A stretch of 64,000 nt of DNA from Owenia fusiformis. Lineage: Eukaryota > Annelida > Polychaeta > Sabellida > Oweniidae. The DNA lies in the NCBI GenBank assembly GCA_903813345.2, contig CAIIXF020000001.1, positions 55,073,885 through 55,137,884 of the forward strand, written 5' to 3'. Position 1 is the stretch's first letter. Every line of letters begins with the position of its first letter. This document shows positions 1 through 15,500 of this stretch, piece after piece. A program made the position numbers and the translations under genes. The notes below the pieces were generated by a model. It searched no databases. It saw only the letters and a program-made list of their open reading frames with translations, and had not been told where the DNA came from.

Positions 1-303
1 TTGTCCTTTGAATATAAGATTTGCAATAAATCGCTGGTTCTCACAAGAAAATCTAATAAAAAGAAAGTATACAACAAAGGTCTTAATCTATCTGTATAAA
101 GTTGTATTAGAGGAAATACTGCCATATAAATGAGGTTCGATTTGAAAGTATTAAAAATTTATCTTCGAGTATGCAAACATAGATAACGGGTAAAGATTGT
201 GCAGCAGCCAGAAAATGCAATTTTGTGATAAACAATACACACGACATGTAATGTAACTAATAAGAAGGATAGCTTTTACAGATGGTATTACTATATATTG
301 CAG

Positions 304-591
304 ATACAGAACTGGTTGTTGATGGTGTATCTGATCAAATTCCTGTTAGAAATGGCGATGTCATTGGCTGGCATTCTCCGGGAGATCAAAATATAGTGAA
401 ATATGACCTAGACTGTACTAACTCCCTCGGTAAAAATAATGATTGCATTTCACCTTCAAATTATTTCGAAAAAGATGGCAGTTCGGCAGTACCCGTTGGA
501 GGTTCGGTCACGTTTACCGGAACAGCTGCTCAGTGGGGGATTTCACCTTGGGTACAAAGGAACTTTGGAGTAATGGTTGAAGTTGGTCCAA
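304..591 (+). CDS. Gene 1 exon: end of the N-terminal extracellular domain
   Basis: 96-codon exon between acceptor ..TTGCAG and donor GTAAGT. It encodes a Trp- and Gly-rich stretch with the segments [19 protein letters not shown] and [10 protein letters not shown] and ends [12 protein letters not shown]. The exon at 38048-38335 in gene 2 has the same length, phase and most residues. I do not recognise this domain by name. In gene 2 it follows two Cys/Trp-rich exons that seem to belong to the same ~213-residue module. The intron sequence at window positions 1-300 resembles the gene 2 intron after 36753, so the missing upstream exon should lie just left of the window. Confidence 0.8.
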
Positions 592-3500
592 GTAAGTCAG
601 TTAGACTATGATCATGTATTTGTGTTACATATAATGTAAATAAAAATACAAAACACCTAGTTTAAATTACTTCTATTTAAATATTACCATTGCACATCAT
701 ATATACGAATCAACTATATACATTTATTTTTAATATTATATAGTTGATAAAACATTCCTATGTATCTCGAGTTAACTTCAAATTAGTTTAAAATCAATAT
801 CTGATTTAAGGTGAACCTCCAATATTTCAAAATTTACCTTACACAACAAGCACTGCTGATGATACCGCATTGGGAACAGTGATATTCGTCGCATATGCAG
901 TAGATCCAAACACATTGGAGACGCTCACAATGACGATATCACCAACAACTAACTTTATACTAAATGGATCGAACGGTAAATGACATACAGTTGTGTAATT
1001 TTACAATTTTACAACATACACTGTTTTGTCTATTACTCCTGAATCAACATTGATTTGTACACAAATCAAACATGTTCACCTCTGTATAATTTTTGAAATA
1101 GATAATATCACATATATGAAGCAGTGCCATTTGCAAATATGTGCAAATATGCCATTATTTTTCCCCTATTTATCAATATTAAAATCTATAAATTGATCAA
1201 AAAATGATCAATTTCCAATCTGATCAGTATTAAAAGTAACAAATAAAACTCATGAAATAGACCTGATTTACACTTAAAGATACATGCATATGGACATATA
1301 AAAACCTCATACTCATTAATTCCCATGACGTTTGGTTCATGTTCATTTGAAAGAATATAATTATGTGATTGTCACATTTTTACTCCCTTGTATAACGTAG
1401 ATGGATTAAAAGAGAAAAGTAGAAACTGACCTTGTGTTTTCAGGTGAAGTAACTGTTGACAGTGCACTGACTACAGGCACCTATGTGTTGACGATACAAG
1501 TCAGTGATGATTGCAATGATATCAGTGCCGATTTAACGGTTATCGTAACAGGTATGATACACTATCATCCGTTTGTTGATTAATTTATTCTTTTTAGAAA
1601 TTTGGACTATATTTTAGATATATACGTGTAAATGTGAATATTGTGTAATGGTCCTTTTGTAGTGGCTAGCCTTTATGACCGAATCGGCAGAGCGTCGGTT
1701 TTGCAAGTGGTCTTGTATTCGATTCCCGCCCTGAGGCTTGGCTTTAACACACTCCCTTTCAGATCTAGTATCTGACGCGTTAAACTAGAGCTTCGCGAAC
1801 GAATACCCACGGGTCGTTACAATATCATTTGGAATTGAATACACAACTCAATACATGCGCCCGAACATCAATAATATACGCCTGAACATGTTGTTGTTTC
1901 TAGTATATAGTTCTATATAATTGCAGCTAATGATGACTGTGCATCATCTCCTTGTCTCAACGGAGCTACGTGCAACGATGCATATTTGGCATACACATGC
2001 ACATGTGCAGCAGGATACACAGGAAGCGAGTGTCAAACAGGTAAAACTATATTACTATATGCAAAATTGTTTAAGTGGTATTTAATCCGAGTGGTTAATT
2101 TGCCGAATGGTCAAATTTTATCAATAACCTAATTTCAATTTTCCTAATGACAAGAAACTTCCCATTGGATAGCATTATGAAGACAATAATCCCGACGTTT
2201 AATTTTCCGAGCCAGGCAAAAATTAGGCAATAGGCAAATTAAATTATTAGGCAAAATTACCACTTATACAGTATTCTATAAAAAAGTGCCAATTTTTCCC
2301 CAATGACTCAAAATTCATTGGGAATAAAAAAAAACCTCATCAATTATGGAAAATTGTTAAGATTAGAATGTCGAAGTATATTAAAAGGATCTGTCAATAT
2401 TAAGTGTCACCATAAATAATGTATAAATCAAATGAACGATCATATAGGTAATTCTTATGAAATGATAATGATATAGGTAATATTCTTAACTCACTGATGC
2501 CATTCTTATTTTGAAATTAAATCAACCCAATAATATGTTTTCAGGCAATTGCAAGAGTGACCCATTCCTCTGCCAAAAGCGTGTGTTTTTGACAATCATT
2601 TTTATGGGGTTTAAGAATATATTCATTTAATATTCTAACAATATCAAGCTGTATGAATGCCTATTAGTTTGGAGGCACTCTAATCCTATATTCATCGGAG
2701 GCAATCAATTGCATCCTCCTTAGCAGGTGTCCAGAATCCGTACCTCCTAGATCCTTCTTCCCCCCTGCTATAACCAATTTGAAAGCACCCGATTAAACTG
2801 AATCATGTGATCTTATAATGCGCAATGACTTATACATGATTTCTGTCGCAACAGCCAATCAGATTGCGAGTTGTTAAACGGGGAAATGCTAACTGCTTAT
2901 CGCAGTGGTAAAAAGAAAGAATATATTCTGGATTTTGAAGCCCTGTGGTCGGAGGTTGAATCAAATGTGGCCTGTTTTTTTTATATCATGCTATGTGTGT
3001 TTTTCACTTCCTTGTATCAATGTGGCATATATATTCGAATAGCGTATTGCTTCCGCAGGCCTCGCCCACTCCTTTTTATGCCTCAATGTAAACATTATGA
3101 CAGGGGGCACAGTTTAGTGATAGTGTGGGCCGGGCCTGCGGAAGCACTGTAAAAGTGAAGTTGAACAAAAAATATAGCACATGATTAGGGCATATTGTGA
3201 TATTGGTTCTCGATTGGAGGGGGAGGGGGATGTTAGACATTGTTTCTTCTCACGTTAGATCATGGTTTTGGGATATATAGGGTCTACTTTTCTTATTCAT
3301 ATCATGTCATTTGTGAGGTTCAAATCATGAAAACCCTTTTCTTTTTTTTAAGAAATGTCGTGCTTGATAGATTTTAAAGTCCCCGTCTAAAGTTTGAAAT
3401 TTTTTTTTTTCATTCATTTACTATTTGTCAGGACTTAAAAAGTGATTTTAGAGATTTTTGAACCAAAAAAATTTCAAAAAAAAGTTGTGAGCATTTCATT

Positions 3501-6500
3501 TCTTGAAATTTCTTAATCATCAAATATTTCTTAATGCATTTCAAAAAAGATTATCTTTTTAACACCAATGCAAAGATTGAACAAAAGACACGCTATTTCA
3601 ATAATAAAATGTCATATTTAATGGGCTACACCAATGTTTAAGCTTATCAAAAATATTTTGAGACATTAGTGATGTCACTAAGGTAACAAAAACCTTTTGA
3701 AAAAAATTGAATTTTTTTTTCAATGTCAATCTTTTCTAAATATGCTAGACTTTCATAAAAACCAATGTTGATTGTCTAACCAAATTAAAAGGAAGAATAA
3801 ATTATGTTTTAGATATCATTGTACCATTGGTTTCTATGAGAACTAAAATTTTGAAATGCATTTTTCTCAGAACCATTTTCATGCACTTATAAGTTCATTT
3901 CTCGCTTGTTTATCAACCGATTTTCCTAATTTTTTCAGCAAAAAACATGGGAGGATGAATGCTATGCATTGATATGAATTGTGGCTAATTAGAAGATATG
4001 TATTGTATTGTATTGTATTGTATTGATTTATTTCCTTCAGTATGAAGATTTACAACATTAATAAGCAGCAATTTACATTATATCAAAATAAAATTATAAT
4101 AAGAAAACTATTTATAGTATCATAGTATGTACAGATGTGTGACTTTCTTTTAAAAATATAGGTAGATGATCTGTACTACCAGTGCAGTATTATTCTAAAC
4201 AAGTGTTGGTGAATCTGTACATCATCATATTGATGTATGTTGCACATATGTTAAGCAATTTTATTGATGTGGCATCATCAATTGTATGCAAAATATCGGA
4301 GCGTCCTCCAAGGAGAAATTCTAGGATTATGTCATCTTCACTGTTTAGGAGTTCACATGACTTATGCACAGAGATGCTATTTATAATATTTTCATACATT
4401 TCATTTCTTAATGCAATTAAAAATTGACATTCTACTATCATGTGTTTGACAGTATCATTGGTGGTTCTACCGCACCTCAGACATTGCGTATTGAAATCGT
4501 CATCTGGAAGTTCCCTTGAAGCCAAATGTAGAAGTATTGCAAATGCCTATGTTTTAAGAGGATATTTCCTGCCAGCTACCCAATGTATTGCTGGTTTAAG
4601 TTCAGTCTGAATTTGCGCAAATCTGTTTAATTTTGTATTATTGGAGAGCAAGCGTTGCCAGTTTCACATATCACACTTTGATAACATTGGGTAAGACTAC
4701 AATATTAGCCAAAGAGGTTTAAACTTTACATGGGGCCTTTAAGTGTTTTCTATATGTAGGCAAAATTACCATGTGAAGCTAATGTATTACAGTTCGATTC
4801 ATATCCGTTCATTTATGAATTTGTAATTATTAAAATGTTAAGTATTGTTTGTATCACTTGAAGATGTTGATGAATGCGCTTCTTATCCATGTCAAAATGG
4901 AGTGACGTGTACAGATGGCATTAACACTTACACATGTAACTGTTTAGCTGGATATACTTATAGTGTCTGCTCTTCGGGTAAAAGTACTAGTTGATCTCAA
5001 TGTTTAAGAATTATAATATATAATTTTAATTCTTTTTTCACCATTTGTAGATATTGATGAATGCGCAACTACTCCGTGCCAAAATGGAGGGACTTGTACA
5101 GATGGCATTAACACTTTCACATGTAACTGTGTAGCTGGATATACTGATAGTGTCTGCTCTACAGGTAAACGTACCAATTGATCTCAATATTTAAGAATTA
5201 TTTTCAGTTGACATTACTGCATGATAGTTTGATGCATATTAAATTGTGGATGAAATTGAAATCATGATAATTTAAATTTTTTTTTCACCATTTGTAGATA
5301 TTGATGAATGCGCAACTACTCCATGCCAAAATGGAGGGACGTGTACAGATGGCATTAACACTTACACATGTAACTGTGTAGCTGGATATACTGATAGTGT
5401 CTGCTCTACGGGTAAACGTACCAATTGATCTCAATGTTTAAGAATTATTTTCAGTTGATATTACTGCATGATAGTTTGATGCATATTAGATCGTGGATGG
5501 AATTGAAATCATAATAATTCTAATTCTTTTTTCGCCATCTTTAGATATTGATGAATGCACTACTACTCCATGTCAAAATGGAGGGACGTGTACAGATGGC
5601 ATTAACACTTACACATGTAACTGTGTAGCTGGATATACTGATAGTGTCTGCTCTACAGGTAAAAGTACCAGTTGATCTCAGTGTTTAAGAATTATTTTCA
5701 GTTGACATTACTGCATGATAGTTTGATGCATTTTAGATCGTGGATGAAATTGAAATCATGATTATTTTAATTCTTTTTTCACCATTTGTAGATATTGATG
5801 AATGCGCAACTACTCCATGCCAAAATGGAGGGACGTGTACAGATGGCATTAACACCTACACATGTAATTGTGTAGCTGGATATACTGATAGTGTCTGCTC
5901 TACAGGTAAAAGTACCAGTTGATCTCAATGTTTAAGAATTATTTTCAGTTGACATTACTGCATGATAGTTTGATGCATATTAGATCGTGTATGAAATTGA
6001 AATCATGATAATTTTAATTATTTTTTCACCATTTGTAGATATTGATGAATGCGCAACTACTCCATGCCAAAATGGAGGGACGTGTACAGATGGCATTAAC
6101 ACTTACACATGTAACTGTGTAGCTGGATATACTGATAGTGTCTGCTCAACAGGTAAAAGTACCAGTTGATCTCAATGTTTAAGAATTATTTTCAGTTGAC
6201 ATTACTGCATGATAGTATGATGCATATTAGATCGAGGATGAAATTGAAATCATGATAATTTTAATTCTTTTTTCACCATTTGTAGATATTGATGAATGCG
6301 CTACTACTCCATGCCAAAATGGAGGGACGTGTACAGATGGCATTAACACTTACACATGTAACTGTGTAGCTGGATATTCTGATAGTGTCTGCTCAACAGG
6401 TAAAAGTACTAGTTGATCTCAATGTTTAAGAATTATTTTCAGTTGACATTACTGCATGAAGGTTTGATGCATATTAGATCGTAGATAAAATTGAAGTCAT

Positions 6501-9500
6501 GATAATTTTAATTCTTTTTTCACCATTTGTAGATATTGATGAATGCGCAACTACTCCGTGCCAAAATGGAGGGACGTGTACAGATGGCATTAACACTTTC
6601 ACATGTAACTGTGTAGCTGGATATACTGATAGTGTCTGCTCTACAGGTAAACGTACCAATTGATCTCAATGTTTAAGAATTATTTTCAGTTGACATTACT
6701 GCATGATAGTTTGATGCATATTAAATTGTGGATGAAATTGAAATCATGATAATTTTAATTCTTTTTTCACCATTTGAAGATATTGATGAATGCGCAACTA
6801 CTCCATGCCAATATGGAGGGACGTGTACAGATGGCATTAACACTTACACATGTAACTGTGTAGCTGGATATACTGATAGTGTCTGCTCAACAGGTAAAAG
6901 TACTAGCTGATCTCAATGTTTAAGAATTATTTTCAGTTGACATTACTGCATGATAGTATGATGCATATTAGATCGTGGATGAAATTGAAATCATGATTAT
7001 TTTAATTCTTTTTTCACCATTTGTAGATATTGATGAATGTGCAACTACTCCATGCCAAAATGGAGGGACGTGTACAGATGGCATTAACACTTACACATGT
7101 AACTGTGTAGCTGGATATACTGATAGTGTCTGCTCTACAGGTAAAAGTACCAGTTGATCTCAATGTTTAAGAATTATTTTCAGTTGACATTACTGCATGA
7201 TAGTTTTATGCATATTAGATCGTGGATGAAATTTAATCCATGATAATTTTAATTTTTTTTCACCATTTGTAGATATTGATGAATGCGCTACTACTCCATG
7301 CCAAAATGGAGGGACGTGTACAGATGGCATTAACACTTATACATGTAACTGTGTAGCTGGATATACTGATAGTATCTGCTCTACAGGTAAAAGTACCAAT
7401 TGATCTCAATGTTTAAGAATTATTTTCAGTTGAAATTACTACATGATAGTTTGATGCATATTAAATTGTGGATGAAATTGAAATCATGATAATTTTAATT
7501 CTTTTTTCACCATTTGTAGATATTGATGAATGCGCAACTACTCCATGCCAAAACGGAGGGACATGTACAGATGGCATTAACACTTTCACATGTAACTGTG
7601 TAGCTGGATATACTGATAGTGTTTGCTCTACAGGTACAAGTACCAATTGATCTCAATGTTTAAGAATTATTTTCAGTTGACATTACTGCATGATAGTTTG
7701 ATGCATATTAGATCGTTGGTGAAATTGAAATCAAGATAATTTTAATTCTTTTTTCACCATTTGTAGATATTGATGAATGCGTAACTACTCCTTGCCAAAA
7801 TGGAGGGACGTGTACAGATGGCATTAACACTTACACATGTAACTGTGTAGCTGGATATACTGATAGTGTTTGCTCTACAGGTAAAAGTACCAGTTGATCT
7901 CAATATTTAAGAATTATTTTCATTTGACATTACTGCATGATAGTTTGATGCATATTATATCGTGGATGAAATTGAAATCATGATAATTCTATTTCTTTTT
8001 TCACCATTTGTAGATATTGATGAATGTATAACTACTCCATGCCAAAATGAAGGGACGTGTACAGATGGCATTAACACTTACACATGTAACTGTGTAGCTG
8101 GATATACTGATAGTGTCTGCTCTACAGGTAAAAGTACCAGTTGATCTCAGTGTTTAAGAATTATTTTTAGTTGACATCACTGCATGATAGTTTGATGCAT
8201 TTTAGATCGTGGATGAAATTGAAATCATGATTATTTTAATTCTTTTTTCACCATTTGTAGATATTGATGAATGCGCAACTACTCCATGCCAAAATGGAGG
8301 GACGTGTACGGATGGCATTAACACTTACACATGTAACTGTGTAGCTGGATATACTGATAGTGTCTGCTCTACAGGTAAAAGTACCAGTTGATCTCAGTGT
8401 TTAAGAATTATTTTCATTTGACATTACTGCATGATAGTTTGATGCATATTAGATCGTGGATGAAATTGAAATCATGATAATTTTAATTCTTTTTTCACCA
8501 TTTGTAGATATTGATGAATGCGCAACTACTCCATGCCAAAATGGAGGGACGTGTACAGATGGCATTAACACTTACACATGTAATTGTGTAGCTGGATATA
8601 CTGATAGTGTCTGCTCTACAGGTAAAAGTACCAGTTGATCTCAATGTTTAAGAATTATTTTCAGTTGACATTACTGCATGATAGTTTGATGCATATTAAA
8701 TCGTGTATGAAATTGAAATCATGATAATTTTTTAGTTCTTTTTTCACCATTTGTAGATATTGATGAATGCGCAACTACTCCATGCCAAAATGGAGGGACG
8801 TGTACAGATGGCATTAACACTTACACATGTAACTGTGTAGCTGGATATACTGATAGTGTCTGCTCAACAGGTAAAAGTACTAGTTGATCTCAATGTTTAA
8901 GAATTATTTTCAGTTGACATTACTGCATGATAGTTTGATGCATATTAGAACGAGGATGAAATTGAAATTAAATCAAATGCGCAACTACTCCATGCCAAAA
9001 TGGAGTGACGTGTACATATGGCATTAACACTTACACATGTAACTGTGTAGTTGGATATACTGATAGTGTCTACTCTACAGGTAAACGTACCAATTGATCT
9101 CAATGTTTAAGAAATATTTTCAGTTGACATTACTGCATGATAGTTTCATGCATATTAAATCGTGGATGAAATTGAAATCATGATAATTTTAATTCTTTTT
9201 TCACCATTTGTAGATATTGATGAATGCGCAACTACTCCATGCCAAAATGGAGGGACGTGTACAGATGGCATTAACGTTTTCACATGTAACTGTGTAGCTG
9301 GATATACTGATAGTATCTGCTCTACAGGTAAAAGTACCAATTGATCTCAATGTTTAAGAATTATTTTCAGATGACATTGCTGCATGATAGTTTGATGCAT
9401 ATTAGATCGTTGATGAAATTGAAATCAAGATAATTTTAATTCTTTTTTCACCATTTGTAGATATTGATGAATGCGCTACTACTCCATGCCAAAATGGAGG

Positions 9501-12500
9501 GACGTGTACAGATGGCATTAACACTTATACATGTAACTGTGTAGCTGGATATACTGATAGTATCTGCTCTACAGGTAAAAGTACCAATTGATCTCAATGT
9601 TTAAGAATTATTTTCAGTTGAAATTACTACATGATAGTTTGATGCATATTAAATTGTGGATGAAATTGAAATCATGATAATTTTAATTCTTTTTTCACCA
9701 TTTGTAGATATTGATGAATGCGCAACTACTCCATGCCAAAACGGAGGGACATGTACAGATGGCATTAACACTTTCACATGTAACTGTGTAGCTGGATATA
9801 CTGATAGTGTTTGCTCTACAGGTACAAGTACCAATTGATCTCAATGTTTAAGAATTATTTTCAGTTGACATTACTGCATGATAGTTTGATGCATATTAGA
9901 TCGTTGGTGAAATTGAAATCAAGATAATTTTAATTCTTTTTTCACCATTTGTAGATATTGATGAATGCGTAACTACTCCTTGCCAAAATGGAGGGACGTG
10001 TACAGATGGCATTAACACTTACACATGTAACTGTGTAGCTGGATATACTGATAGTGTTTGCTCTACAGGTAAAAGTACCAGTTGATCTCAATATTTAAGA
10101 ATTATTTTCATTTGACATTACTGCATGATAGTTTGATGCATATTATATCGTGGATGAAATTGAAATCATGATAATTCTATTTCTTTTTTCACCATTTGTA
10201 GATATTGATGAATGTATAACTACTCCATGCCAAAATGAAGGGACGTGTACAGATGGCATTAACACTTACACATGTAACTGTGTAGCTGGATATACTGATA
10301 GTGTCTGCTCTACAGGTAAAAGTACCAGTTGATCTCAGTGTTTAAGAATTATTTTTAGTTGACATCACTGCATGATAGTTTGATGCATTTTAGATCGTGG
10401 ATGAAATTGAAATCATGATTATTTTAATTCTTTTTTCACCATTTGTAGATATTGATGAATGCGCAACTACTCCATGCCAAAATGGAGGGACGTGTACGGA
10501 TGGCATTAACACTTACACATGTAACTGTGTAGCTGGATATACTGATAGTGTCTGCTCTACAGGTAAAAGTACCAGTTGATCTCAGTGTTTAAGAATTATT
10601 TTCATTTGACATTACTGCATGATAGTTTGATGCATATTAGATCGTGGATGAAATTGAAATCATGATAATTTTAATTCTTTTTTCACCATTTGTAGATATT
10701 GATGAATGCGCAACTACTCCATGCCAAAATGGAGGGACGTGTACAGATGGCATTAACACTTACACATGTAATTGTGTAGCTGGATATACTGATAGTGTCT
10801 GCTCTACAGGTAAAAGTACCAGTTGATCTCAATGTTTAAGAATTATTTTCAGTTGACATTACTGCATGATAGTTTGATGCATATTAAATCGTGTATGAAA
10901 TTGAAATCATGATAATTTTTTAGTTCTTTTTTCACCATTTGTAGATATTGATGAATGCGCAACTACTCCATGCCAAAATGGAGGGACGTGTACAGATGGC
11001 ATTAACACTTACACATGTAACTGTGTAGCTGGATATACTGATAGTGTCTGCTCAACAGGTAAAAGTACTAGTTGATCTCAATGTTTAAGAATTATTTTCA
11101 GTTGACATTACTGCATGATAGTTTGATGCATATTAGAACGAGGATGAAATTGAAATTAAATCAAATGCGCAACTACTCCATGCCAAAATGGAGTGACGTG
11201 TACATATGGCATTAACACTTACACATGTAACTGTGTAGTTGGATATACTGATAGTGTCTACTCTACAGGTAAACGTACCAATTGATCTCAATGTTTAAGA
11301 AATATTTTCAGTTGACATTACTGCATGATAGTTTCATGCATATTAAATCGTGGATGAAATTGAAATCATGATAATTTTAATTCTTTTTTCACCATTTGTA
11401 GATATTGATGAATGCGCAACTACTCCATGCCAAAATGGAGGGACGTGTACAGATGGCATTAACGTTTTCACATGTAACTGTGTAGCTGGATATACTGATA
11501 GTATCTGCTCTACAGGTAAAAGTACCAATTGATCTCAATGTTTAAGAATTATTTTCAGATGACATTGCTGCATGATAGTTTGATGCATATTAGATCGTTG
11601 ATGAAATTGAAATCAAGATAATTTTAATTCTTTTTTCACCATTTGTAGATATTGATGAATGCGTAACTACTCCTTGCCAAAATGGAGGGACGTGTACAGA
11701 TGGCATTAACACTTACACATGTAACTGTGTAGCCGGATATACTGATAGTGTCTGCTCTACAGGTAAAAGTACCAGTTGATCTCAATATTTAAGAATTATT
11801 TTCATTACTGCGTGATAGTTTGATGCATATTATATCGTGGATGAAATTGAAATCATGATAATCTTAATTCTTTTTTCGCCATCTGTAGATATTGATGAAT
11901 GCGCTACTACTCCATGCCAAAATGGAGGGACGTGTACAGATGGCATTAACACTTACACATGTAACTGTGTAGCTGGATATACTGATAGTGTCTGCTCTTC
12001 AGGTAAAAGTACCAGTTGATCTCAGTGTTTAAGAATTATTTTTAGTTGACATTACTGCATGATAGTTTGATGCATATTAGATCGTGTATGAAATTGAAAT
12101 CATGATAATTTTAATTATTTTTTAACCATTTGTAGATATTGATGAATGCGCAACTACTCCATGCCAAAATGGAGGGACGTGTACAGATGGCATTAACACT
12201 TTCACATGTAACTGTGTAGCTGGATATACTGATAGTGTCTGCTCAACAGGTAAAAGTACTAGTTGATCTCAATGTTTAAGAATTATTTTCCGTTGACATT
12301 ACTGCATAAGGGTTTGATGCATATTAGATCGTAGATGAAATTAAAATAATGATAATTTTAATTCTTTTTTCACCATTTGTAGATGTTGATGAATGTGCAA
12401 CTACTCCGTGCCAAAATGGAGGGACGTGTACAGATGGCATTAACACTTTCACATGTAACTGTGTAGCTGGATATACTGATAGTGTCTGCTCTACAGGTAA

Positions 12501-15500
12501 ACGAACCAATTGATCTCAATGTTTAAGAATTATTTTCAGTTGACATTACTGCATGATAGTTTGATGCATATTAAATTGTGGATGAAATTGAAATCATGAT
12601 AATTTTAATTCTTTTTTCACCATTTGTAGATATTGATGAATGCGCAACTACTCCATGTCAAAATGGAGGGACGTGTACAGATGGCATTAACACTTACACA
12701 TGTAACTGTGTAGCTGGATATACTAATAGTGTCTGCTCTACAGGTAAAAGTACAAATTGATCTCAATGCTAAGAATTATTTTCAGTTGACATTACTACAT
12801 GATAGTTTGATGCATATTAAATCGTGGATGAAATTGAAAGCATGATAATGTTAATTCTTTTTTCGACATTTGTAGATATTGATGAATGCGCAACTACTCC
12901 ATGCCAAAATGGAGGGATGTGTACAGATGGCATTAACACTTACACATGTAACTGTGTAGCTGGATATACTGATAGTGTCTGCTCTACAGGTAAATGTACC
13001 AATTGATCTCAATGTTTAAGAATTATTTTCAGTTGACATTACTGCATGATAGTTTGATGCATATTAAATCGTAGATGAAATTGAAATCATGATAATTTTA
13101 ATTCTTTTTTCACCATTTGTAGATATTGATGAATGCGCACCTACTCCATGCCAAAATGGAGGGACGTGTACAGATGGCATTAACACTTACACATGTAACT
13201 GTGTAGCTGGATATACTGATAGTGTCTGCTCTACAGGTAAACGTACCAATTGATCTCAATGATTAAGAATTATTTTCAGTTGACATTACTGCATGATAGT
13301 TTGATGCATATTAGATCGTGGATGAAATTGAAATCATAATAATTTTAATTCTTTTTTCGCCATCTTTAGATAGTGATGAATGCACTACTACTCCATGCCA
13401 AAATGGAGGGACGTGTACGGATGGCATTAACACTTACACATGTAACTGTGTAGCTGGATATACTGATAGTGTCTGCTCTACAGGTAAACGTACCAATTGA
13501 TCTCAATGTTTAAGAATTATTTTCAGTTGACATTACTGCATGCTAGTTTGAAGCATATTAAATTGTGGATGAAAGTGAAATCATGATAATTTTAATTCTT
13601 TTTTCACCATTTGTAGATATTGATGAATGCGCAACTACTCCATGCCAGAATGGAGGGACGTGTACAGATGGCATTAACACTTACACATGTAACTGTGTAG
13701 CTGGATATACTGATAGTGTCTGCTCTACAGGTAAAAGTACCAGTTTATCTCAATGTTTAAGAATTATTTTCAGTTGACATTACTGCATGATAGTATGATG
13801 CATATTAGATCGTGGATGAAATTGAAATCATGATATTTTTAATTCTTTTTTCACCATTTGTAGATATTGATGAATGCGCTACTACTCCATGCCAAAATGG
13901 AGGGACGTGTACAGATGGCATTAACACTTACACATGTAACTGTGTAGCTGGATATACTGATAGTGTCTGCTCTACAGGTAAAAGTACCAGTTGATCTCAA
14001 TGTTTAAGAATTATTTTCAGTTGACATTACTGCAAAATAGTTTGATGCATATTAAATCGTGGATGAAATTGAAATCATGATAATTTTAATTCTTTTGTCA
14101 CCATTTGTAGATATTGATGAATGTGCAACTACTCCATGCCAAAATGAAGGGACGTGTATAGATGGCATTAACACTTACACATGTAACTGTGTAGCTGGAT
14201 ATACTGATAGTGTCTGCTCTACAGGTAAACGTACCAATTGATCTCAATGTTTAAGAATTATTTTCAGTTGACATTACTGCATAATAGTTTGATGCATATT
14301 AAATTATGGATGAAAGTGAAATCATGATAATTTTAATTCTTTTTTCACCATTTGTAGATATTGATGAATGCGCACCTACTCCATGCCAAAATGGAGGGAC
14401 GTGTACAGATGGCATTAACACGTACACATGTAACTGTGTAGCTGGATATACTGATAGTATCTGCTCTACAGGTAAAAGTACCAGTTGATCTAAATGTTTA
14501 AGAATTATTTTCAGTTGACATTACTGCTTTATAGTAAGATGCATATTAGATCGTGGATGAAATTGAAGTCAGGGTAATTTAAATTCTTTTTTCACCATTT
14601 GTAGATATTGATGAATGCGCACCTACTCCATGTCAAAATGGAGGGACGTGTACAGATGGCATAAACACTTACACATGTAACTGTGTAGCTGGATATACTG
14701 ATAGTGTCTGCTCTACAGGTAAAAGTACCAGTTGATCTCAATGTTTAAGAATTATTTTCAGTTGACATTACTGCATGATAGTTTGATGCATATTAGATCA
14801 TGGATGAAATTGAAATCATGATAATTTTATTTCTTTTTTCACCATTTGTAGATATTGATGAATGCGCACATACTCCATGCCAAAATGGAGGGACGTGTAC
14901 AGATGGCATTAACACTTACACATGTAACTGTGTAGCTGGGTACACTGATAGTGTCTGCTCTACAGGTAGAATTACCAGCTGACCTTATTGTAAGATAGTT
15001 TGATTAAAATATGCGCATGTGTGACGCCGACATTATGTAAAATTTAAAATTCTGTTTGTATTTAATTGTAGACATTGATGAATGCGCAATTACTCCATGT
15101 CAAAATGGAGGGACGTGTACAGATGGCATTAACACTTACACATGTAACTGTGTAGCTGGATATACTGATAGTGTTTGCTCTACAGGTAAACGTACCAGTT
15201 GATCTCAATGTTTAAGAATTATTTTCAGTTGACATTACTGCATGATAGTTTGATGCATATTCTATCGTGGATGAAATTCAAATCACGATAATTTTAATAC
15301 TTTTTTCACCATTTGTAGATATTGATGAATGCGCAACTACTCCATGCCAAAATGGAGGGACGTGTACAGATGGCATTAACACTTACACATGTAACTGTGT
15401 AGCTGGATATACTGATAGTGTCTGCTCTACAGGTAAAAGTACCGGTTGATCTAAATGTTTAAGAATTATTTTCAGTTGACATTACTGCATGATAGTATGA

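Larger units (their letters stand above)
2041..4863 (+). other. Long intron of gene 1 with repeat debris
   Basis: No exon is evident between the first EGF exon and the EGF array. The stretch holds a short inverted repeat (3048-3146), AT-rich filler at about 3300-3960, a pentanucleotide run near 4000 and the 3' part of a minus-strand LINE (4190-4525). The gene 2 intron at the same place (40210-41544) carries different insertions, so the repeats arrived after the genes duplicated. Confidence 0.6.
7285..11660 (+). repeat. 2188-bp tandem segmental duplication in the EGF array
   Basis: Positions ~7285-9472 reappear 2188 bp further on at ~9473-11660. Exons 7520, 7767, 8014, 8261, 8508, 8757 and 9214 match 9708, 9955, 10202, 10449, 10696, 10945 and 11402, including rare variants: [12 protein letters not shown] at 8014/10202, GINVFTC at 9214/11402, the 2-bp longer intron before 8757/10945, and the same dead exon at 8976/11164. 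The left break lies near exon 7273/9461, the right break in exon 9461/11649. Confidence 0.85.

Noticed and set aside
2871-3152. 93-residue plus-strand frame
   Set aside because: Overlaps the inverted repeat at 3048-3146 and has no protein-like pattern.
6474-11528. Repeated 61-residue minus-strand frames opposite the EGF exons
   Set aside because: They are antisense shadows of the EGF exons and contain no independent signal; their repetition just follows the 247-bp unit.
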